Origin: Baffinella frigidus
Taxonomy: Eukaryota; Cryptophyceae; Cryptomonadales; Baffinellaceae
Assembly (NCBI GenBank): GCA_026770585.1
Contig: MU646311.1
Coordinates: forward strand, 311,991 to 322,941
Length of the DNA stretch: 10,951 nucleotides
Reading direction: 5' to 3'
The translations under genes were made by a program, and so were the position numbers. Shown piece by piece: positions 7,203 to 10,951 of the stretch; within the stretch, counting starts at the first letter, position 1; the number at the start of each line of letters is the position of its first letter. The notes beneath the pieces were generated by a model that saw only the letters and a program-made list of their open reading frames with translations, searched no databases and had not been told where the DNA came from.

Positions 7203-7959
7203 TGTGCTCTCGCGGACGTCTTCGGGGAACCTGGACCTTTCTGTACTGTTGATTCCTACCATAACTCACCACCGGATCCGAGTCAGACTCTCAAGTTCCT
7301 TATCCCCGTCGCCTTATCTACCGCATTTACCTTTCCAGGGCACCACCCAGCTCAACGTGAAACAGCGCACAATTGCCGGTGAAGGTGCGGGCATTTCTGT
7401 AAAAATAAATACTGGTGTAAACGGCAATGGAAATGGCCGCACTCAAGGATTCTGGCTCTCGCGGATATCACCCGGGAACCTGGTCTCGAAGGCTGGTTCT
7501 CTAGTGATCTACACGATCGCCAACCGCCGGATCCGACCCTTTCCGACAGGGCACCACCAACGTAGGGAATCCACTGTTACTTCTTAAGTTAACAGAGGTT
7601 CCACTTTTGCTTTGAGACGTTCCACTCTCGACTTTTGTCTCGGTGGGCCGCGCTCTTCCACACCCACGCAAGAGGAACAGTGCACAACGTCCTCTCGCGC
7701 ACATCTTCATCATTTACCGTATTTGCCTTTCCAATAGAAAATCACGACCGCGGTGGAGGAGAGCATAATGCCCTTTCTCGCACATCTTCCCGTCGCCTAT
7801 CTTATTTCATTTGCCTTTCCAGGGCGTCACGACCGCGGTGGAGGCGAGCACAACGTCCTGGGTCAGACATCATCAGGGAACCTGATCTCGACTGGTCTCG
7901 GAAGGCCGCGCAACCTGCTGATCCGTAGGGGGTCCCTAAACCCTGCACCTTTCCGGCAG

Positions 7960-8105
7960 GGCACCATGACCGCGGTGGAGGAGAGCATAACGTCCTGGGT
8001 CGGACGACATCGGGGTGTCTGGTCTCGAAGGCCGCGCATCCCGCGGACCCGGAGGGGGTGTTGGAGGGGGCGCCGTGTGTGGACGGACGACTGCACGCTG
8101 CTGCG
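7960..8105 (+). CDS. Exon B, ends with start of ankyrin repeat
   Basis: The exon is 146 bases: two bases completing the codon begun in exon A, then 48 codons. The acceptor is TTTCCGGCAG (7959) and the donor is GCG|GTGAGC (8106). The protein reads HHDRGGGEHNVLGRTTSG, continues through VSKAAHPADPEG and ends GAPCVDGRLHAAA. The final DGRLHAAA is the first helix start of an ankyrin repeat (consensus DGxTPLHxAA without the TP). Joined in phase 0 to exon C it completes a canonical repeat, which makes this the best supported junction here. It is the only B copy with both edges and an unbroken frame. The ankyrin role would be protein binding; the N-terminal part is not recognised. Confidence 0.6.
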
Positions 8106-8198
8106 GTGAGCGAGCTTGCCAACTGCCCCACCTACCAACCAAGCAGAGCCTGCCAGCTAGACGTCGCCCTCCCTCCCCCATGTTTCTTTGATGAGCTG

Positions 8199-8213
8199 CT
8201 GCACGCTGCTGCG
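8199..8213 (+). pseudogene. Short copy of exon B 3' edge
   Basis: CTGCACGCTGCTGCG followed by GTGTGG repeats the last 15 exon bases with a GT. A still shorter version (GTGCTGCG, then GTACCG) ends at 8635. Confidence 0.45.
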
Positions 8214-8286
8214 GTGTGGACCAGTCCGTGCCACCTGTGTGCTTGCCAGCCGTTGGTGCCAGCCGTTGTTGCCAGCCGTGCTTGCC

Positions 8287-8382
8287 ACCTCCACCTACCT
8301 ACCTACCTACTTAGTCACCTACCTACCTACCTACCTACCTACCTACCTACCTACCTACCTACCTACCTACCTACCTACCTAT
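8287..8382 (+). repeat. CCTA tetranucleotide array
   Basis: Roughly 23 ACCT units with one interruption (TTAGTC) near 8311. It is open in all frames on the plus strand; readings such as TYLPTYLP are artefacts. Confidence 0.95.
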
Positions 8383-8394
8383 CAATCATTGCTT

Positions 8395-8461
8395 CAACCA
8401 ACCAACCAACCAACCAACCAACCAACCAACCAACCAACCAACCAACCAACCAACCAACCAC
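8395..8461 (+). repeat. CCAA tetranucleotide array
   Basis: About 16 uninterrupted ACCA/CCAA units, ending exactly where the duplicated exon B edge begins. Confidence 0.95.
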
Positions 8462-8462
8462 T

Positions 8463-8501
8463 GGGGCGCCGTGTGTCGGCGGGCGGCTGCACGCTGCTGC
8501 G
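8463..8501 (+). pseudogene. Copy of exon B 3' edge, donor lost
   Basis: The stretch matches 8067-8105 at 35 of 39 positions and reads [13 protein letters not shown]. The donor GTGAGC has become GCGAGC. Similarity continues into the intron (GAGCTTGCC, CCACCTACC). Confidence 0.65.
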
Positions 8502-8731
8502 GCGAGCTTGCCTACCGCTCCACCTACCGACCAACCAAACCGTCCCACCTACCAACCACTGCCCACTGACCAGCCGCCGCCCACGCCGGTGCGCTGCCAG
8601 TGCTTGCCACCTGTGTGCTTGCCGGCCGTGCTGCGGTACCGATAGTGCCTACTAGGCTGCGCTAGCCACCCGAGCCACGCACCAAAGTGTGCCGGCCACC
8701 CGCCCCACCGACCATGCACCCAGTGTCCACT
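8502..8731 (+). other. Intron segment, no gene
   Basis: This is Cys/Pro-type low-complexity sequence with repeated words TGCTTGCCA and CCACCTGTGTGCTTGCC that also occur at 8229-8290, so the interval around the CCTA and CCAA arrays is a segmental duplication. No supported coding. Confidence 0.5.
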
Positions 8732-8894
8732 GTCTACAACCAACCCTCACGGTTGGACCAAATCATCGATTTTAGCCTTGGGATTTACCCTTGCAGAGAA
8801 ACCCCGGATCCGGGGTCTCTGTAAGGGTAAATCAAGGGTAAATCTAAAAGCTAGAATAGACGATTTGGTCCAATCGTGAGGGTTGGTGGTAGAC
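8732..8894. mobile_element. Foldback/MITE-like inverted repeat 4
   Basis: Arms run from GTCTAC at 8732 to GTAGAC at 8894 and meet at a perfect centre, CCCCGGATCCGGGG (8803-8816). Matching blocks include AACCCTCACGGTTGGACC and GGATTTACCCTTGCAGAG with few mismatches. The right arm is about 7 bases longer because AAGGGTAAATC is doubled. No clear target duplication. Confidence 0.65.
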
Positions 8895-8929
8895 GACGCC
8901 CACCGCTGCGGCGAGATTGCCACCCGCCA

Positions 8930-9056
8930 CTAAACCCTACACCCTACACCCTAAACCTTAAACCTTAAACCCTGAACCCTGAACCCTGAACCCTGAACCC
9001 TGAACCCTAAACCCTGAACCCTGAACCCTGAACCCTAAACCCTAAACCCTAAACCC
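8930..9056 (+). repeat. Telomere-like tract leading to an acceptor
   Basis: Runs of CCCTACA, CCTTAAA, CCCTGAA and CCCTAAA units end in AAACCCCGGCAG at 9062, immediately before a copy of the exon C start. CCCTGAA is the major variant. Confidence 0.85.
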
Positions 9057-9062
9057 CGGCAG

Positions 9063-9124
9063 GTGTATGGGACCCTGGGCGAGCTGGAAGGGCTAGCGAA
9101 GGAGGTGGGGGAGGACTTGCGCGA
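9063..9124 (+). pseudogene. Exon C 5' edge copy 1, cut by CCAA array
   Basis: After a GGCAG acceptor the frame reads [18 protein letters not shown] then LR, matching exon C residues 1-20. The match ends at TTGCGCGA, where the CCAA array takes over; exon C continues CGCGCTTGGC instead. The second ankyrin half is missing. Confidence 0.65.
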
Positions 9125-9364
9125 ACCAACCAACCAACCAACACACCAACCAACCAACCAACCAACCAACCAACCAACCAACCAACCAACAAACCAACCA
9201 ACCAACCAACCAACCAACCAACCAACCAACCAACCAACCAACAAACCAACCAACCAACCAACAAACCAACCAACCAACCAACCAACCAACCAACAAACCA
9301 ACCAACCAACCAACCAACCAACCAACAAACCAACCAACAAACCAACAAACAAACAAACAAACAC
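9125..9364 (+). repeat. CCAA array with CAAA interruptions
   Basis: About 240 bases of CCAA with occasional ACAAACC units that increase towards the 3' end. Open frames on both strands (NQPT, VGWL) are repeat artefacts. Confidence 0.97.
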
Positions 9365-9428
9365 TCCAGCCAACCACGCTCCGCTAACCCCCCCCAGGCG
9401 CGGCAGCACACCCTGCAGCAAATCTGAC

Positions 9429-9570
9429 CTTATCCGGGGAAACCTATTTTTCTTTCATTTGATGGCAACGAAAATTACTACACGGATGCTTTAATATTAC
9501 TAATAAGAACAAATTGTGTAGTAATTTTCGTTGCCATCAAATGAAAGAAAAATAGGTTTCCCCGGATAAG
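9429..9570. mobile_element. Perfect foldback element 5
   Basis: Arms 9429-9483 and 9516-9570 are exact reverse complements over 55 bp (outer end CTTATCCGGGGAAACC), with a 32-base AT-rich spacer. The flanks carry AC on both sides, a possible 2-bp target duplication. A related neighbouring copy of the flank (9658-9681, ending CAAATCTGAC) continues straight into a C run with no element, so it serves as an empty-site comparison. Confidence 0.75.
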
Positions 9571-9586
9571 ACCCTCCCCCTCGCAG

Positions 9587-9648
9587 GTTCGGGGCACCCT
9601 CGGAGAGATGGAAGGGTTGGCAAAGGAGGTGGGCGTCAACTGGCGCTC
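9587..9648 (+). pseudogene. Exon C 5' edge copy 2
   Basis: After CCCTCGCAG the frame reads [18 protein letters not shown] then WR, close to exon C residues 1-20. It then departs (SRLVAHPT) into the AGCACACCCTACACC sequence and a poly-C intron end. The ankyrin second half is absent. Confidence 0.65.
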
Positions 9649-9730
9649 CCGGCTCGTAGCACACCCTACACCAAATCTGACCCCCCCCCCCGCCTGAACT
9701 CTGACCCCCCCCCCAACCTTGAACTTGCAG

Positions 9731-9838
9731 GTGCGGGGAACCCTGGGCGAGATGGAGGGGTTGGCAGAGGAGGTAGGGGTAGACTTGCGCGACGCGCTTG
9801 GCTTCACGGCCCTCCACTATGCCGCGTCTCACAACCAG
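9731..9838 (+). CDS. Exon C, ankyrin-repeat exon
   Basis: The exon is exactly 36 codons, phase 0 at both ends, between CTTGCAG (9730) and CAG|GTGCCC (9838/9839). It reads VRGTLGEMEGLAEEVGVD, then LRDALGFTALHYAASHNQ. This is the back half of one ankyrin repeat (helix 2, then the VGVDLRD loop) followed by the front half of the next (LGFTALHYAA). Exon B ends DGRLHAAA, so the B-C junction lies inside the first repeat, as expected if the intron splits it. Ankyrin repeats bind partner proteins; no partner can be inferred. It is the only intact copy among six related fragments (two 5' edges upstream, three 3' edges downstream). Unit length of 36 is slightly longer than the usual 33. Confidence 0.7.
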
Positions 9839-9840
9839 GT

Positions 9841-9893
9841 GCCCTGAGCCCTCAACCCTGAACCCTGATCCCTGGACTCTGAATCCTGAACCT
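9841..9893 (+). repeat. Telomere-like tract just after exon C donor
   Basis: CCCTGAGCCCTCAACCCTGA and related units start two bases after the GT at 9839 and run to the first exon C 3' edge copy. Confidence 0.75.
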
Positions 9894-9894
9894 T

Positions 9895-9925
9895 GGCCCT
9901 CCACTATGCCGCGTCGCACAATCAG
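9895..9925 (+). pseudogene. Exon C 3' edge copy 1 with donor
   Basis: Reads ALHYAASHNQ, followed by CAG|GTGCGA. It has no acceptor and begins abruptly after CCTT in telomere-like sequence. Confidence 0.7.
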
Positions 9926-10002
9926 GTGCGATATATGTCCCGAGGTGGGCCTATCTGTCCCGAGGCCTGTGCGTCTCGGCTCTGTCTAGCCCCCCTCCTT
10001 CC

Positions 10003-10031
10003 CCCTCCACTATGCCGCGTCCCATAACCAG
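10003..10031 (+). pseudogene. Exon C 3' edge copy 2 with donor
   Basis: Reads LHYAASHNQ, followed by CAG|GTGCCC and again by CCCTGAACCCTCAACCC, so the copied unit spans exon end, donor and telomere-like intron start. Confidence 0.7.
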
Positions 10032-10032
10032 G

Positions 10033-10099
10033 TGCCCTGAACCCTCAACCCTCAACTCTAAACCTTGATCCCTGAACCCCGAACCCTGCACCCTGAACC
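10033..10099 (+). repeat. Telomere-like tract after exon C edge copy 2
   Basis: CCCTGAA, CCCTCAA and CCCCGAA variants between two exon C edge copies. Confidence 0.75.
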
Positions 10100-10101
10100 T
10101 T

Positions 10102-10132
10102 GGCCCTCCACTATGCCGCGTCTCACAACAAG
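10102..10132 (+). pseudogene. Exon C 3' edge copy 3 with donor
   Basis: Reads ALHYAASHNK, followed by AAG|GTGCGG and ATATGTCCCGAGG-type intron sequence shared with copy 1. Copies 1 and 3 share their downstream sequence, as do exon C and copy 2, so a two-module block was duplicated. Confidence 0.7.
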
Positions 10133-10140
10133 GTGCGGTA

Positions 10141-10240
10141 TATGTCCCGAGGTGGGCCTATCTCTCACGAGGTGGGCCTATGTCTCCCGAGGTGGGCCTA
10201 TCTGCCCCGAGGTGGGCCTATCTGCCCCGAGGTGGACCTA
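10141..10240 (+). repeat. 20-bp minisatellite, five units
   Basis: Five exact-length units share CGAGGTGGGCCTAT; variation is confined mostly to the four to five bases before it. The period is not a multiple of three, so frames rotate. A one- to two-unit version lies near 9930-9962. Confidence 0.9.
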
Positions 10241-10334
10241 TGCGCCTCGGCTCTTCCTACCTCCGTCGCCGCCCACGTCGCCGCCCCACCACCTCTGCCC
10301 CGCACGCATACTTGCCACTTCCTTCACTCTACAG

Positions 10335-10365
10335 AGCGAGGCTGAGACAGAGGCAGGCTTGGCGA
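10335..10365 (+). pseudogene. Exon D 5' edge copy
   Basis: After CTCTACAG the frame (phase 0) reads SEAETEAGLA and then dissolves into a GA array. The preceding sequence CCACTTCCTTCACTCTACAG matches the one before 10859. Confidence 0.45.
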
Positions 10366-10477
10366 GAGAAAGAGAGAGAGAGAGAGAGCGAGAGAGAGCG
10401 AGAGAGCGAGCGCGCGAGAAAGAGAGAGAGAGAGAGCGAGAGCGAGAGAGCGAGAGAGCGAGAGAGAGCGAGAGAGA

Positions 10478-10520
<43 letters not shown>
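10366..10520 (+). repeat. GA/GAGC-rich array
   Basis: Almost pure AG repeat with GCGAG interruptions and one CGCGCGCGCG block near 10479-10489. Arg/Glu and Ser/Leu readings are artefacts. Confidence 0.95.
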
Positions 10521-10524
<4 letters not shown>

Positions 10525-10858
10525 TGAGGACTACCAGGACCACGGAGGGTCGAGTCGCTCGCTATCGAGGCACCCGGGGGCTCGTTTAAAAGCCAGGACC
10601 GGAAATCCGGTCCCACTTTTTTCATTTTAAAAGTCCACTTCCCTCAGGATCCAGGTGAAAGTTTTTAAACCCCTTTAAAATTGAATGACGTCCTCGCTCA
10701 GCAGCGGTTACGCATGCGGGGGCCAGGCGTGAGGGGGTTGGAGAACGAGATATGGGTGGGCTGGGAACCCCGACGCCAACGAGCCTGTCTCGTAACCCCT
10801 AACGCTTGCAGGGGGAGGCGGTGGAAAAGCCTGTGGAGCCACTCCCTTCTCTCTACAG
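10521..10858 (+). other. Intron segment, no gene
   Basis: This is mostly unique sequence. A short hairpin (GGACCGGAAATCCGGTCC) lies at 10596-10613, between two TTTAAAAG motifs. A possible extra acceptor, CGCTTGCAG, is at 10811, followed by GAGGCGGTGGAAAAGCC; this could start a small exon, but the phase cannot be confirmed. Confidence 0.4.
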
Positions 10859-10918
10859 AGCGAGGCAGAGACCATCAGAGAGAGAGAGAGAGCGAGCGAG
10901 AGAGAGAGCGAGAGAGAG

Positions 10919-10951
<33 letters not shown>
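10859..10951 (+). CDS. Possible start of exon D, runs off window
   Basis: After CTCTCTACAG the phase-0 frame reads SEAETIR, which could continue the ankyrin helix after HNQ in exon C (compare the consensus GHxETVRLL, here with two extra residues). From about 10879 it becomes a GA array reading Arg/Glu repeats to the window end. It may be another broken edge copy rather than the true exon, like the one at 10335; the intact exon could lie beyond the window. Confidence 0.25.

Larger units (their letters stand above)
7021..7959 (+). pseudogene. Array of diverged exon B edge copies
   Basis: At least five copies of the exon B start (TGACCGCGGYGG and relatives) lie at about 7042, 7154, 7746, 7831 and then the intact one at 7968, with middle parts repeated near 7095, 7207, 7455 and 7690. 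The shared reading is DRGGGEHNVLSRTSSGNL. Several carry acceptor-like ends such as TTTACCTTTCCAG|GGC, in the same phase as exon B. The copy at 7827 is frameshifted and reaches a stop at about 7926-7928. The stretch 7340-7440 (reading LNVKQRTIAGEGAGISV) has no copy elsewhere in the window and is not recognised. Confidence 0.55.

Noticed and set aside
8058-8655. Frames reading TYLP and NQPT repeats
   Set aside because: CCTA and CCAA arrays; the frame loses meaning after the exon B donor at 8106.
9035-9494. Overlapping frames reading NQPT repeats (plus) or VGWL repeats (minus), which look like membrane or fibrous proteins
   Set aside because: They are produced by the CCAA tetranucleotide array; only the first 62 bases at 9063 match a real exon.
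10596-10613. Histone-type 3' stem-loop
   Set aside because: Stem and loop sequence differ from the conserved histone hairpin and there is no histone gene nearby.
10238-10625. Ser/Leu- or Arg/Glu-repeat proteins
   Set aside because: GA dinucleotide arrays open in several frames on both strands.

Overview
This window reads as nuclear DNA from a eukaryote, probably an alga or other photosynthetic protist. The plant/green-algal telomere heptamer CCCTAAA (TTTAGGG) and its variants recur throughout. There are long simple-sequence arrays, foldback elements and GT-AG introns, and no dense prokaryote-style coding. The species cannot be fixed from this sequence; a green (prasinophyte-like) lineage is only a guess. 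Most long open frames are by-products of 4-bp and 2-bp repeats, which stay open in every frame.

I can thread one discontinuous plus-strand gene through the window, with splice phases that agree at every junction. Exon 1 is 1015-1230. Exon 2 is 1437 to about 2072 (its frame stays open to 2402). Exon A is 5223-5358, exon B 7960-8105, exon C 9731-9838, and the start of exon D is at 10859. Joining B to C in phase 0 rebuilds a recognisable ankyrin repeat across the junction, which is the strongest evidence in the window. Upstream parts are low-complexity, acidic and Ser/Pro-rich, with no recognised domain. The A-B link is moderately supported and the exon 2-A link is weak.

The striking feature is the content of the introns. 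Copies of the upstream exon's 3' edge, usually with its GT donor, lie in the 5' part of the intron. Copies of the downstream exon's 5' edge, usually with its AG acceptor, lie in the 3' part. Such edge copies are seen for exons A, B, C and D, and possibly exon 2. Many run straight into a microsatellite: TTC, CCAA, GA or CAGA/CAGG. Degenerate telomere-like heptamers make up much of the intron sequence and often abut splice sites.

Layout: 1-1014 no supported gene; 1015-2402 GC-rich coding block; 2508-2663 foldback; 2740-3275 diverged tandem repeat; 3440-3945 CAGA/CAGG array; 3989-4179 copy of part of exon 2; 4226-5218 telomere-like tracts; 5223-5610 exon A and its edge copy; 5613-5793 TTC array; 6274-6740 two foldbacks around a pair of perfect palindromes; 7021-8105 tandem exon-B modules ending in the intact exon; 8106-9730 intron with CCTA and CCAA arrays, two foldbacks and exon-C edge copies; 9731-10240 exon C, its edge copies and a 20-bp minisatellite; 10335-10951 exon-D starts and GA arrays. 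No RNA gene, CRISPR array or viral gene was recognised.
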